64,000 bases of DNA from Leptospiraceae bacterium. Lineage in GTDB: Bacteria > Spirochaetota > Leptospiria > Leptospirales > Leptonemataceae. Both the position numbers and the translations under genes were made by a program. Positions 8,690-18,630 of this stretch are shown in pieces (the stretch's first letter is position 1; every line of letters starts with the position of its first letter). The stretch covers positions 1 through 64,000 of the forward strand of contig JAOACE010000001.1 in the NCBI GenBank assembly GCA_026418015.1. The letters run 5' to 3'. Below the pieces are notes generated by a model. The model was not told the DNA's origin. It ran no database searches and was given only the letters and a program-made list of their open reading frames with translations.

Positions 8690-10247
8690 TATTAATATTT
8701 TTATATCGTTTTTATTTTTTGCTTTTTTTGTTCTATTCCAGTTGTATTTCTTTTTTCATTATCTTGATGTGGATGTTGCAAGTTATTATGTTCAAATTCA
8801 AAAAAATCAGTTATTCCATCCCCATCATTTGCTTTATAATGTATTGGGTTATTTTTGGTTAAAACTAAATCAATGGACTCAATTGAGTAATTTTTTTCTT
8901 CTAAAATTGATGAATATTTTTGCAGGTGCATTAGGTGCATCGATACTTTATTTTATTTTTTATTCTTATTCTAAAAAAACGATTCTTTCGATATTATTTG
9001 TCTTTTATGTTATTTTTAGTTTTGATTATTTATTTTACTCTCAAATCAACGATACTGCTTTTATGCCTCTGTTTTTTAACTTAATTTTTATTTTATTTAT
9101 TGTTTTGATAAAAGAGATAAAAATTTATCATATAATCCTTTTATCCATATTACATACGATTTCAATTGGATTTCATCAGACAAATTTATTCTTAATTTTT
9201 GTAGGAATTTTTAAAATTTTCTCTTTAAAAGAACGTCGCACAATTTATGTTTTATTGTATGTAGGTTTAACACTTTCTTTTACGTTCTTAATGTATTTGA
9301 TCATTGGTCATTTGATTTTAGGTTATAGTTTAGACGAACACGTAAAAAAACCTATCATAGGTATACCAACAGGTGGCAACTTCTATGATTGGATGCTCAT
9401 GTATGGTCACTGGGATAAAGAACTTAAATGGGGAACGTTCCAAAGAAATCATCTCTTCTTGACGTCCATTACTACCTTCTCGAATGCTTTGTTTATACAT
9501 AGAATTTATTCTTTAAAATCGATTGATGCTTTATTTCAACTATTGATCGATCAAAATGCATCCATTACACTAGAACAATTTTTGTTTTCTTTATTTTTAA
9601 TCTTATTGCTTTTAAACCTTTTATTATATATTTATTTTATAAAAAATTATCTATACTATTTAGGTTTTTTATTGTGGTTTGTTTTTCAGAGTCTATTGGT
9701 AGTCTGGTGGGAACCTACGAACAAAGAATTTTGGATTACACCTTTATTTACTTTGATTTTAATACAATTTTTTAACGTAAATAGGATCTTAGCACTGACT
9801 AAAACTAAATTATTTTATTATTCATTATATTATATCATAAATCTATTTTTTCTTCTATGGGTATCTCTAATTTTTGTGAATAATTATAAGAACTTCTTAA
9901 AAATTGTTCAATATAAGACATTTTTTGGTCACTGGGAAGATTTATACGATCAAAATCAATTTATCCATATTATGAATAAAGATCTAAAAATTCCTTTTGA
10001 TTTAAAACAAGACGAAGCATTTCTAATCAAACAAAGGTTGGCATTCATAGAACAATTACGAATTAAATTGCGAAAAAAAGAAAATGAAGCATACTTTAAT
10101 TATTATATAAAACAATTCGAAGATATCATAAGTGCCCTCGAAAAATTCAACTACGAAGAAATCCATCAACTAAAAGAAGAATTAAACTTAATAAAAAATC
10201 ACTACGAAGATTGGCTAAAGATTCATGGAATCGATACTACGGAATAA
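8658..10247 (+). CDS. Polytopic membrane protein, GT-C glycosyltransferase-like
   Basis: 529 residues with about ten to eleven hydrophobic segments up to residue 410 and a hydrophilic, Lys/Glu-rich C-terminal tail (about 415-529). The first loop 'LDVDVASYYVQIQKNQ' followed by 'FHPHHLLYNVLGYF' resembles the acidic loop and helix of GT-C transferases, which use lipid-linked sugar donors. No closer family is recognised. It starts inside the preceding bPH2 gene and ends by overlapping pdxB, which runs the other way, by 33 bp. Likely part of the envelope glycan locus with the MBOAT and sulfatase-fold genes. Confidence 0.55.
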   Translation: MNMFTKFIKININIFISFLFFAFFVLFQLYFFFHYLDVDVASYYVQIQKNQLFHPHHLLYNVLGYFWLKLNQWTQLSNFFLLKLMNIFAGALGASILYFIFYSYSKKTILSILFVFYVIFSFDYLFYSQINDTAFMPLFFNLIFILFIVLIKEIKIYHIILLSILHTISIGFHQTNLFLIFVGIFKIFSLKERRTIYVLLYVGLTLSFTFLMYLIIGHLILGYSLDEHVKKPIIGIPTGGNFYDWMLMYGHWDKELKWGTFQRNHLFLTSITTFSNALFIHRIYSLKSIDALFQLLIDQNASITLEQFLFSLFLILLLLNLLLYIYFIKNYLYYLGFLLWFVFQSLLVVWWEPTNKEFWITPLFTLILIQFFNVNRILALTKTKLFYYSLYYIINLFFLLWVSLIFVNNYKNFLKIVQYKTFFGHWEDLYDQNQFIHIMNKDLKIPFDLKQDEAFLIKQRLAFIEQLRIKLRKKENEAYFNYYIKQFEDIISALEKFNYEEIHQLKEELNLIKNHYEDWLKIHGIDTTE

Positions 10248-11357
10248 TTCGTATAATTCTTTATGAAATAGATTCCAATCCTTCTTATAGGTTTGATTTT
10301 TTATATCTGCTCTTGTAGGATACTTATCCCGTATCGAAAAATAGTTTGGATCGCTTTTTAATCGATGAGTTTCTTTTAGAATTGATTCATAAATTTCTGT
10401 TTCGTAATGCTTTGGTAAAAAATCATCTATAATAAAATTAAAGCGATAATTAAAATGCCTTGCAAATTTTTCTAAAACTGTAAAAACACTTCGAAAGCGA
10501 GAAATCCAATTATAACCTGCAACATGGGGAGTGGATATTTTTAAATTATCGAAAATCAATAATTCTTTTTTTGGTGGTTCTTCGTAATAGACGTCGAATA
10601 CACATTGGTTTTGGTTTACAAGAAAACGATAAGATTCGGGCGAGAAAATTTTTCCACGAGAAGTATTGATAATAATTTGATGATTGTTTAAATGGTTTAA
10701 ATAGATTTTATCGATCATTTGATACGTAGAAAACTCCCCAGTATAGGTTAATGGTACATGAAAGGTAATTACATCACAACCAGAAATTCTAGATAATTGA
10801 ACGTTATATTCTTCGCTTAATACATAAGGATCTACTAAAACATAAGAAAAACCTAATTTTTCTAAGATATTAACCAATAATTTTCCTATTCGTCCGTACC
10901 CAATAACACCAAAACGTATAGTTCTATTTAAAAGTTTTTTTGTATCAATCACATAAGGTAATACACTTAAAACATATTCTACAACAGAATCTTTATTTTC
11001 TCCTTGTGCATCGAAAAAAGGAATTTTTAATTCTTGTAGAAAATCAAAATCTACATGATCCATACCTGTTGCAGCTGTACCAAAAGAAAGAATCTTTTTA
11101 TTAAATAAGTTATATAAATTTTTTTTAATATTGATGGATACAGGAACTAAAAACAATGCTATATTATGAACCAAAAATTCTCTTAAATCTTCGGTTAATT
11201 GATTTGCTTGAATGCTTTTTTTTAGTTCTTTTAAGGAATAGACAGAATATTGAAGCTGGTTGATTTTACAAAAAGAATCGATCAACTTATCTACCCCATA
11301 GATAGAATAAGTATGATCAGGAATTAATAGATAATCTTTACGAACCAGTACTTCCAT
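10215..11357 (-). CDS. pdxB: 4-phosphoerythronate dehydrogenase-like D-2-hydroxyacid dehydrogenase (PdxB)
   Basis: NAD-dependent dehydrogenase of the D-isomer 2-hydroxyacid family; PdxB oxidises 4-phosphoerythronate in pyridoxal phosphate synthesis. The N-terminal block 'FGTAATGMDHVDFDFLQ' and 'SVVEYVLSVL' match the PdxB pattern. Nucleotide site GVIGYGRIGKLL, then catalytic Arg in INTSRGK, Glu in YYEEPP and His in STPHVAG. The C-terminal extension (about 300-380) fits the PdxB dimerisation domain. 380 residues as expected. It overlaps the upstream ABC permease by 20 bp and the convergent GT-C gene by 33 bp. A close paralogue function cannot be fully excluded. Confidence 0.78.
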   Translation of the reverse strand: MEVLVRKDYLLIPDHTYSIYGVDKLIDSFCKINQLQYSVYSLKELKKSIQANQLTEDLREFLVHNIALFLVPVSINIKKNLYNLFNKKILSFGTAATGMDHVDFDFLQELKIPFFDAQGENKDSVVEYVLSVLPYVIDTKKLLNRTIRFGVIGYGRIGKLLVNILEKLGFSYVLVDPYVLSEEYNVQLSRISGCDVITFHVPLTYTGEFSTYQMIDKIYLNHLNNHQIIINTSRGKIFSPESYRFLVNQNQCVFDVYYEEPPKKELLIFDNLKISTPHVAGYNWISRFRSVFTVLEKFARHFNYRFNFIIDDFLPKHYETEIYESILKETHRLKSDPNYFSIRDKYPTRADIKNQTYKKDWNLFHKELYELFRSIDSMNL

Positions 11358-12159
11358 AATATCGTTCGCCTAATCTCCATAAGAATAATGCTACAACAAA
11401 CAAAAATAACCCTATAGGCAACGTTCCATAGATTAAATAGGGATGAAAGATCATCGAAGGATCTTTGCTTAAAAAATAATAGGAAGGATAATAGTTTACG
11501 AATGCAATGGGAAAAATAAACGTTAAAAATATTTGTACAGCTCTTGTATAGATATTCAACGGATACATTAGAAATTCTCTCGAAGAAAAAACAATTAAGT
11601 GTTGTAAACTTTCGTTAGAAATAGCATAAAAACAAACAGATGCAACAATAATTCGAATAGAACCTAAAATCAAACTACCACCAGCTATGGTAATGATAAA
11701 ATAAAAAATATTGGCAAAATTCCAGTTTATATGGATTAAATGATTGGTAATGACTAATGCAACAAAACCTAAACTTAAATGTGCTAATCCGGTTAGATCA
11801 AAATTCATACTTAGGATTTGTCCAATGGTGGAAAGTGGTCGAAGAAGCACTCTATCGTAATCCCCTTTTCTTATAAAATCACTAAAATCAATCATACCAG
11901 AAAATATCGTAGAAACAACGCCCATCGAAAATATAAGAAGAGTATAAAGCAAAGCTAATTCGCCAGAATTCCAACCTTTTATAGTTTTAAACTTATAAAG
12001 CATAAGAGCTATCACAGCTACTTGCGAAAGATAAAATCCTAAGATAGTTAACAAAAAAACTAAAAAGGTTCCGCGATATTCCATCTTACTTTGTATAGAA
12101 GAAACTATTAATCGAACGTAAGGATTTTCTAGTAATATCTTCATTTTATCCACCTGCAA
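11338..12159 (-). CDS. ABC-2 type transporter permease (second subunit)
   Basis: 273 residues with six hydrophobic segments. The block 'SGMIDFSDFIRKGDYDRVLL' with following 'RPLSTIGQI' is typical of the ABC-2 subfamily PF06182-like permeases, which work as a pair with an ABC ATPase to export a hydrophobic or lipidic substrate. Overlaps the companion permease gene by 14 bp and pdxB by 20 bp, so the operon is trpB-ATPase-permease-permease-pdxB. Substrate unknown. Confidence 0.82.
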   Translation of the reverse strand: MQVDKMKILLENPYVRLIVSSIQSKMEYRGTFLVFLLTILGFYLSQVAVIALMLYKFKTIKGWNSGELALLYTLLIFSMGVVSTIFSGMIDFSDFIRKGDYDRVLLRPLSTIGQILSMNFDLTGLAHLSLGFVALVITNHLIHINWNFANIFYFIITIAGGSLILGSIRIIVASVCFYAISNESLQHLIVFSSREFLMYPLNIYTRAVQIFLTFIFPIAFVNYYPSYYFLSKDPSMIFHPYLIYGTLPIGLFLFVVALFLWRLGERYYGSTGS

Positions 12160-12937
12160 TAGTCAACTTCCTTATGCCCATGCGATAAACAATACTTGAT
12201 AGAATCATTAATATAATAATATTTATAAAATAATTTAATAATAACTCATTATAATTTATCAATAATTGATTGGGTCGCAAAAGAATCATTGTAGGAAAAT
12301 AGAATAAATAAGGAAAAGGTGTAAATAGAATGATGTGTTTTAAAAATTCAGGGAAAAAATCCAAAGGAATGATTGCACCAGACATAAAAGTAATTAATGC
12401 AAAATACAAAATCCAAAATGGGAAAATCTCTACAAAATAAAAAGATAAAGAACTAATGAATAAACATATTAAATAATATATAATAAATGATAAAAAATAT
12501 AAATTAATAAACTTTAAGAATTGATTCCATTCTACTTCTATTTTTATGTTAAAAAAAAATATACAAAAAACTAGTAAAGGTATTCCTCTTGCAAGAAGTT
12601 GAAAAAGAGATTGTCCGATTATATCGCTTAAATATAACAAAGGAATGGAGTAAGGCTTCATTAAGTCGACGGCAATTTCTCCGGTTCTTACTTTTCCAGA
12701 AATAAATCCTTGAGAACGAGCGAAAGTAGATTTAATTAACGTAGATAAGACTGCATAACTGGTCATAATTTCTGGTGTTATTCCATTATCTATGCCCTCT
12801 TCAGGAATAATTGCTTTCCATATAGAAATAAAAATAAAAATATAGAGTAATGCATTTAATACAGAAGTAAAGTATTCAATTCTGTAAGTAATGGCTTTTT
12901 GGAACGATAAAGAAATATATTTTAGATAGATCTTCAT
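12146..12937 (-). CDS. ABC-2 type transporter permease (first subunit)
   Basis: 263 residues with six hydrophobic segments. 'SGKVRTGEIAVDLMKPYSIP' near 80-100 is the characteristic cytoplasmic loop of the same ABC-2 subfamily as its neighbour. Starts 1 nt after the ATPase stop and overlaps the second permease. The two permeases are diverged paralogues that presumably form a heterodimeric channel. Confidence 0.82.
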   Translation of the reverse strand: MKIYLKYISLSFQKAITYRIEYFTSVLNALLYIFIFISIWKAIIPEEGIDNGITPEIMTSYAVLSTLIKSTFARSQGFISGKVRTGEIAVDLMKPYSIPLLYLSDIIGQSLFQLLARGIPLLVFCIFFFNIKIEVEWNQFLKFINLYFLSFIIYYLICLFISSLSFYFVEIFPFWILYFALITFMSGAIIPLDFFPEFLKHIILFTPFPYLFYFPTMILLRPNQLLINYNELLLNYFINIIILMILSSIVYRMGIRKLTIAGG

Positions 12938-12938
12938 T

Positions 12939-13952
12939 TTAACCTAATTCGATTTCTTTTCCTTTGTAGATTTCTTTTAAAGTATCTGCAAGCTCTTGTT
13001 TTTTTACGGTAATATCTTGAATTCTCCCGCCCATCGTTTGTATTTTGTTGATGATATTACCTACACTTTCGTCCATAGGAACTTCTATTTCGAAAAATCG
13101 ATTCATATCGTTTTTTAAAATTTTGTAGCCGTTTAAACTATTTTCGAGTTTTACTTCTTCTTCTAAATGGATAAGAATCCTTTTACTTTTTTGATATTGA
13201 TGAATAAACTGATTCAAATCTCCATCATAACGAATTTTTCCTTTGTCTATTAAAATCAACCTATGTACAAGGTATTCGATATCTTCTAAATCATGGGTTG
13301 TAAGAATTACCGTTATCTTTTTTTGTTGGTTCAAGTGCTTGATGGTTTTTCGAACTACATCTTTTGTTAAAATATCAAGCCCAATTGTAGGTTCATCTAA
13401 AAATAAAATATTGGGATGATGGATTAAAGAAGCAGCTAAATCTGCTCTCATCCTTTGCCCTAAGGATAATTTTCTTACTTGTTGGTTTAGAAAAGATTCA
13501 AGTCCTAAAAGTTCAATGTATTCCTCTAATCGCTTTTTAAATTCTTTTGAATCAATTTTATAGATAATTCGAAGTAAATCGAAACTTTCGTATAGAGGTA
13601 AATCCCACCACAACTGAGTTCTTTGGCCAAACACAACTCCAATGTTTTTTGTTACAACTTTTCTGTTAGAGAATGGTTCTATTCCATTTACGAGTATTCT
13701 TCCTGAAGTTGGCATTAGAATACCTGTCAACATTTTGATTGTAGTAGATTTTCCAGCACCATTGGGACCTAAATATCCGACGATTTCTCCTTTTTCGATG
13801 CGAAACGATATATTGTCTACGGCATAGATAGGGTATTTTTCGGCATAAAAGAGACTCAAAATAGATCCTAAGATTCCCTGCTTTCTTTTTCGAATATAAA
13901 AAACCTTGGATAAATTTTCTACAATGATAGTTCCTGAATATTGATCTTCCAT
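12939..13952 (-). CDS. ABC transporter ATPase of an ABC-2 exporter
   Basis: 337 residues. Walker A GYLGPNGAGKSTTIK near 59-73, signature 'LSLGQRMRADLAASL', Walker B 'NILFLDEPTIGLD' and the H-loop 'ILTTHDLEDIEYL' are all present. The C-terminal 100 residues form an extra domain common in drug/lipid exporter ATPases of this family. Powers the two permeases encoded immediately downstream; separated from trpB by 1 nt. Confidence 0.92.
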   Translation of the reverse strand: MEDQYSGTIIVENLSKVFYIRKRKQGILGSILSLFYAEKYPIYAVDNISFRIEKGEIVGYLGPNGAGKSTTIKMLTGILMPTSGRILVNGIEPFSNRKVVTKNIGVVFGQRTQLWWDLPLYESFDLLRIIYKIDSKEFKKRLEEYIELLGLESFLNQQVRKLSLGQRMRADLAASLIHHPNILFLDEPTIGLDILTKDVVRKTIKHLNQQKKITVILTTHDLEDIEYLVHRLILIDKGKIRYDGDLNQFIHQYQKSKRILIHLEEEVKLENSLNGYKILKNDMNRFFEIEVPMDESVGNIINKIQTMGGRIQDITVKKQELADTLKEIYKGKEIELG

Positions 13953-13953
13953 A

Positions 13954-15207
13954 TTATTTCGATGCTTCTATTAAACGAAATACCTCAGAAACATCTTTAT
14001 CGCCCCTTCCAGACAGACAAATCAACACAGAAGGTTTTTGTTTCTTTTTGTGGTATTTTTCGATTTCTTTTTTTGCTAAACAAAATGCATGTGCTGTTTC
14101 TAATGCTGGTGTAATTCCCTCTAATCGAGAGACTTCTACAAAAGTATCTAATGCTTCTTTATCTCGAATCGCGTAGTATTCTGTTCTACCGATTTGGTGT
14201 AAATATGCATGTTCAGGTCCGACTCCTGGATAATCCAATCCAGCCGAAACACTATGTACATTCGAAATTTGTCCATCATCGTCTTGTATAAACAATGATT
14301 TGGTTCCATGAAAATATCCCACAGTACCGAACATAATCGATGCAGCATTTTCTCCTTTATGATCAGAAATTCCCCCAGCTTCTGCACCTAATAACCGAAC
14401 TTTATAGTCGGTCAAAAAACCATGAAAAATACCAATAGCATTCGAACCACCTCCAACACATGCTACCACCATATCGGGTAAACTGCCGTTGTATTTTAAA
14501 AATTGCTTTCTTGCTTCTACACCAATAATGGATTGAAAGTCTCGCACAATTGCTGGAAAAGGATGTGGTCCAATAGCAGAACCAATCACATAATGGGTGT
14601 ATTCAACAGTTTTCGCCCAATCCCTCATAGCTTCGTTTGTTGCATCTTTTAACGTCTTATTACCAGAAGTAACAGGAACAACCTCTGCACCAAGTAACTT
14701 CATTCTATATACGTTTAGGTTTTGTCTTCGAACATCTTCTTCCCCCATATAGATAGTGCATTCTAAACCAAGTTTCGCTGCAGCCGTTGCTGTTGCAACA
14801 CCATGTTGTCCTGCTCCTGTTTCTGCAATTATTCGCTTTTTCCCCATGCGTTTTGCTAACAAAGCTTGTCCTATGGCATTGTTGATTTTATGAGAACCTG
14901 TATGGTTTAAATCTTCCCTTTTTAACCAAATTTCTGCACCCCACTCTTTCGAAAGTCTATCCGCTCTGGTTAGAAGGGAAGGTCTTCCACAGAATTCTCG
15001 GTAATAATAAAACAATTCCTTGATAAACGTTTTATCTTTTAAACTTTTTTTATAATTTTTTTCTAATTCTTGAATTGCAGGAATCAATACCTCGGGGCTG
15101 TAAACACCGCCAAATTCTCCATAGTATCCATCTTCTGGAAAAAGCTTTCCAGATTTAAAAGCAAATTTTGAAAGTTTTTTTAAAAATTTTTTATGTTTTG
15201 ATTTCAT
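13954..15207 (-). CDS. trpB: Tryptophan synthase beta chain
   Basis: Condenses indole with L-serine to tryptophan, PLP-dependent. 417 residues. The PLP lysine lies in '[19 protein letters not shown]', the phosphate-binding loop in [12 protein letters not shown], and the COMM-type communication elements are present. It is a TrpB1-type protein in length and motifs. No trpA is adjacent in the window, so the alpha subunit must be encoded elsewhere. Lies 7 nt downstream of proS in the long housekeeping operon. Confidence 0.97.
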   Translation of the reverse strand: MKSKHKKFLKKLSKFAFKSGKLFPEDGYYGEFGGVYSPEVLIPAIQELEKNYKKSLKDKTFIKELFYYYREFCGRPSLLTRADRLSKEWGAEIWLKREDLNHTGSHKINNAIGQALLAKRMGKKRIIAETGAGQHGVATATAAAKLGLECTIYMGEEDVRRQNLNVYRMKLLGAEVVPVTSGNKTLKDATNEAMRDWAKTVEYTHYVIGSAIGPHPFPAIVRDFQSIIGVEARKQFLKYNGSLPDMVVACVGGGSNAIGIFHGFLTDYKVRLLGAEAGGISDHKGENAASIMFGTVGYFHGTKSLFIQDDDGQISNVHSVSAGLDYPGVGPEHAYLHQIGRTEYYAIRDKEALDTFVEVSRLEGITPALETAHAFCLAKKEIEKYHKKKQKPSVLICLSGRGDKDVSEVFRLIEASK

Positions 15208-15214
15208 AAATTTT

Positions 15215-16966
15215 TTAAACTTCTACTTGTGGCAATAAATTGTATAACTCTTCTCGAATTTTTTGTATAGTAGAAATTAAATCCTCTTCTTTTACAAAAA
15301 TTTTTTTGTCAGTTTTTCTTACGTATATTTCTATCTCTTGATTTTCGAAATAATTCTTTCCAATTGTTATTCGAATCGGAAAACCTATGAGTTCTGCATC
15401 GTTAAATTTTACTCCTGGTCGCAAATCACGATTATCCCATAAAAGATCGAACTTTCCTTCGAGCTTTTGGTAGATCTTTTCTACTTTTACTTTTTCTTCT
15501 TCGTTTTTGGTAATATCTACTAAAACAATTTCAAAAGGTGCTACACTAATAGGCCAGATAATTCCTTTTTCGTCATGATTTTGTTCGATGATTGTTGCCA
15601 TGGTTCGATTGATTCCAATTCCATAACAACCCATGATGGGGAAAATACGGTTTTGGTTTTTATCAAGTATTGTAAATTCCATCGATTTGGTATATTTATC
15701 GCCTAATTTAAATATATGACCAACTTCTATCCCTCTTGATTCTTTTAAAGTTCCTTTGCCGTTGGGGCTGGGGTCTCCTTCTTTTGCTAAGGCAACATCG
15801 ACAAGTTTATTTCTCCAATCTTTATCGATGATTACTGGATGAAAGTTTTCTATATGATAATCTTTTTTATTGGCACCTGTAATCCAGGTTTTTCTTGTTG
15901 CAGAAGATAAATCATATAGAATCGTAATTTCTTCTTTTAAGTTTAGTGGACCTGCAAAACCAGGCACACTTCCAATTCTATAAAAATCTTCTTCTTTTGC
16001 TGGAAAAACTTCTATTGCTTTAAAATAATTTTTTAGCTTTGCTTCGTTAATTTGCCTATCGCCTCTAATAAGAATCATAATAAGTTTTTCCGATTCATCT
16101 TGCAATACTACCTTATATAAAAGAGTTTTTAGCAAATCTTTCGGTTCTTTTTTTAAGAACGAAGCCAACTCTTCGATGGTCTTAGCATTAGGTGTATATA
16201 TTTCGCGTATTACTTCTTTTGGTGGTTGGATTTCTTCTTCGATTAAATCTGGATAAATTACAGGGGTTTTTTCTTGGTTGCTTTTATAACTATAATCTTC
16301 GTTTAAGAGTAGGATTTCTTCTCCGATTTGTGAGGGAACCATAAATTCTTCTGAATCGCTACCCCCCATTGAACCTGTATCTGCTTCTACGGGAATCGTT
16401 TCTAAACCTACTCGCGCAAATATCTTTCTGTAAGCTTTTCGCATTGCTTGATAAGTTTCGTCCAAGGATTGCCAATCCAAATGGAAAGAATAAGCATCCT
16501 TCATAATAAATTCTCTGGAACGAATTACACCAAAACGTGGTCTAATTTCGTCACGAAATTTTGTATGGATTTGATAAACAGTCAAAGGCAGTTCTTTATA
16601 AGATTTAACAAAGCCTTTTACTAATTCTGTAAATGTTTCTTCGTGCGTTGGTCCTAATACTAAATCGTTTTCGTGCCTATCTTTTAATCGAAACATTTCC
16701 TTTCCCATTACGGACCATCTTCCTGATTTTTTCCACAATTCCGCGGGGACTAACACAGGTAATTGAAATTCCAAAGAACCTATGGCATTCATTTCTTCGC
16801 GAACGATTTGTTCAATCTTTTTTATTACTCGAAATCCTAATGGTAAGATGTTGTATAATCCTGAACCTAACTTTTCGATTAAACCAGCACGAATCATCAA
16901 TTTATGGGATGCAACAACAGCGTCTTGTGGATCTTCTCTTCGGGTATAGATAAAAAAGTTTTTCAT
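15215..16966 (-). CDS. proS: Prolyl-tRNA synthetase (bacterial type with editing insertion)
   Basis: Class II synthetase of 583 residues that charges tRNA-Pro. Motif 2 '[20 protein letters not shown]' and motif 3 '[18 protein letters not shown]' are visible, with the YbaK-like editing insertion between (about 210-370) and an anticodon-binding domain at the end. The frame is open to 17038, but that would overlap rseP by 43 bp; ATG at 16966 ([12 protein letters not shown]) matches family N-termini and is preferred. 29 nt downstream of rseP. Confidence 0.95.
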   Translation of the reverse strand: MKNFFIYTRREDPQDAVVASHKLMIRAGLIEKLGSGLYNILPLGFRVIKKIEQIVREEMNAIGSLEFQLPVLVPAELWKKSGRWSVMGKEMFRLKDRHENDLVLGPTHEETFTELVKGFVKSYKELPLTVYQIHTKFRDEIRPRFGVIRSREFIMKDAYSFHLDWQSLDETYQAMRKAYRKIFARVGLETIPVEADTGSMGGSDSEEFMVPSQIGEEILLLNEDYSYKSNQEKTPVIYPDLIEEEIQPPKEVIREIYTPNAKTIEELASFLKKEPKDLLKTLLYKVVLQDESEKLIMILIRGDRQINEAKLKNYFKAIEVFPAKEEDFYRIGSVPGFAGPLNLKEEITILYDLSSATRKTWITGANKKDYHIENFHPVIIDKDWRNKLVDVALAKEGDPSPNGKGTLKESRGIEVGHIFKLGDKYTKSMEFTILDKNQNRIFPIMGCYGIGINRTMATIIEQNHDEKGIIWPISVAPFEIVLVDITKNEEEKVKVEKIYQKLEGKFDLLWDNRDLRPGVKFNDAELIGFPIRITIGKNYFENQEIEIYVRKTDKKIFVKEEDLISTIQKIREELYNLLPQVEV

Positions 16967-16995
16967 TGGATTCAGATTTTTTAATTCTATTATAC

Positions 16996-18618
16996 TTACA
17001 AGCCTAAAACAAAAAGAATATCCCGAAACATAATCCACAATCCCAAGGACATCAAAGTTATAAATGCAAACTTATGAAGATTTTCTATCACTGATAAAGG
17101 TAATCTTTTGCCTTTAATCGCTTCGATTAGGTATAGAACGATATGCCCACCATCAACAATGGGAAATGGAATTAAATTGATCACCATTAATGCGATGGAA
17201 ATTGATGCCATCAGTTGAAGATAATCGTAAAAATTGGTTTGCATTACAATTCCCGCAACAGCAAACATACCAACGGGTCCCATCGTATTTTCTATAAAAG
17301 ATAAGCGACCAGAAAACAATTGCGCAAAAAACTTAGGATACACACTAATGTTGTTATAAGTATGTTTAATCGCAAAAGTAATAGCACTCAAAAGCGAAGA
17401 AGCTTGTTTTATTTCGATGGGTTCGATGATATTATTAGGTCGAAATCCCATTAGTCCAATTCTTTCGATTTGAATTTCTGCTAAATAGGTTTTACTTCCC
17501 AAGGTGATTTGAACTTGTTTATTTTTAAAAATACTACTTTTTTGATAAATATCATCAAAAGAAGAGAAAGGTTGAGAATCTATGGACAAGTAGTTTAATG
17601 CTCTTAAATGTTCTGGAACATAAGACATCAATTGTAAATCACCCATAGGATAATTGTATTTTAGATCCTTCATGTTTTTAAAATAGATGCGATATTCTTT
17701 TCTAAATGGTATTTGAACCTCTACAATTTCGGTAATCCAAGGCATAATTAAAGGATATTTTTCTCTTTTGACTTTTAAACGAACAGAATTCTTATCTTCT
17801 AAAGAACCTAAAAATCGTTGTAGTTCCAGAGTAGAACCGATTTTTTTCCCTTCTACTTCGAGAATAACGTCGCCATCTTCTAAGTATTGCATTGCAGGAA
17901 AACCATACGGAGGTAAAGTACTTGGGTTTAAAATCCTATTAATTTTATATTTTATGTTATCTATAAAGGGAAAATCTACTTGTATATATCTTTCACCTGG
18001 AATTCTTATGCCAATACTAGAACGTCCAGCAGAATCCACATCCGGAACAACTACAATTTCTAAAATTTCTTTTTCTCTCTGTATTTTAAACAAAAGAGGA
18101 TTTCCCCCAGATAATAAAATCTTTTCTTGCAATTCTCTAAATGAAGAAATCGTTTCGTTATTTACCGATAAGACCAAATCTCCGTTTTTTAAACCGCTTT
18201 GTTGTGCTGGACTATTTTCGATTTCTTCCCAAAGGTTTATGATAGGTGGATTTTCTTTTGGTGCAAATCCTAAGAAAAAAAATATTAAAAAACCAAGAAT
18301 CAGGTTAAATAGTGGTCCACCGATTACAGGAATGATTCTTATTAAAGGAGGTTTCGAAAAGAAGGCACCTTCTTTGGATTCTCCTTGATAATCTTTTGTA
18401 TAATCATCTCCGTAAAATTTTACATATCCTCCTAAGGGGAATGGCGTAATTTGAAAGATTGTATCGCCAATTTTCTTTTTCCAAATCCCTTTTCCATAAC
18501 CAATAGAGAAAATTTCTGCTTTAATACCAACTAGTCGACCTAACAACAAATGACCTAATTCGTGAATTACTATGGTTATACCTAATAATAAAACACCACC
18601 AATAAACAAAACTAACAT
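16996..18618 (-). CDS. rseP: Site-2 intramembrane zinc metalloprotease RseP
   Basis: Intramembrane protease that cuts membrane-bound regulators such as anti-sigma factors. 540 residues. Zinc motif HELGH at 19-23 in the first membrane helix and the distal ligand block 'NLIPFPIVDGGHIVLYL' near 490. Two PDZ-like domains lie between (about 120-190 and 225-300). Slightly longer than the E. coli enzyme. Sits between dxr and proS as in many bacteria. The target anti-sigma factor is not in this window. Confidence 0.95.
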   Translation of the reverse strand: MLVLFIGGVLLLGITIVIHELGHLLLGRLVGIKAEIFSIGYGKGIWKKKIGDTIFQITPFPLGGYVKFYGDDYTKDYQGESKEGAFFSKPPLIRIIPVIGGPLFNLILGFLIFFFLGFAPKENPPIINLWEEIENSPAQQSGLKNGDLVLSVNNETISSFRELQEKILLSGGNPLLFKIQREKEILEIVVVPDVDSAGRSSIGIRIPGERYIQVDFPFIDNIKYKINRILNPSTLPPYGFPAMQYLEDGDVILEVEGKKIGSTLELQRFLGSLEDKNSVRLKVKREKYPLIMPWITEIVEVQIPFRKEYRIYFKNMKDLKYNYPMGDLQLMSYVPEHLRALNYLSIDSQPFSSFDDIYQKSSIFKNKQVQITLGSKTYLAEIQIERIGLMGFRPNNIIEPIEIKQASSLLSAITFAIKHTYNNISVYPKFFAQLFSGRLSFIENTMGPVGMFAVAGIVMQTNFYDYLQLMASISIALMVINLIPFPIVDGGHIVLYLIEAIKGKRLPLSVIENLHKFAFITLMSLGLWIMFRDILFVLGL

Positions 18619-18630
18619 TTTTATCCTCTA

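Noticed and set aside
16967-17038. Longer N-terminus for ProS
   Set aside because: The extra 24 residues overlap rseP and match nothing in the family; ATG at 16966 gives the normal N-terminus.
17768-18388. 206-residue plus-strand frame opposite rseP
   Set aside because: Lies wholly antisense to a clear rseP; composition is that of a shadow frame and it has no start signals.
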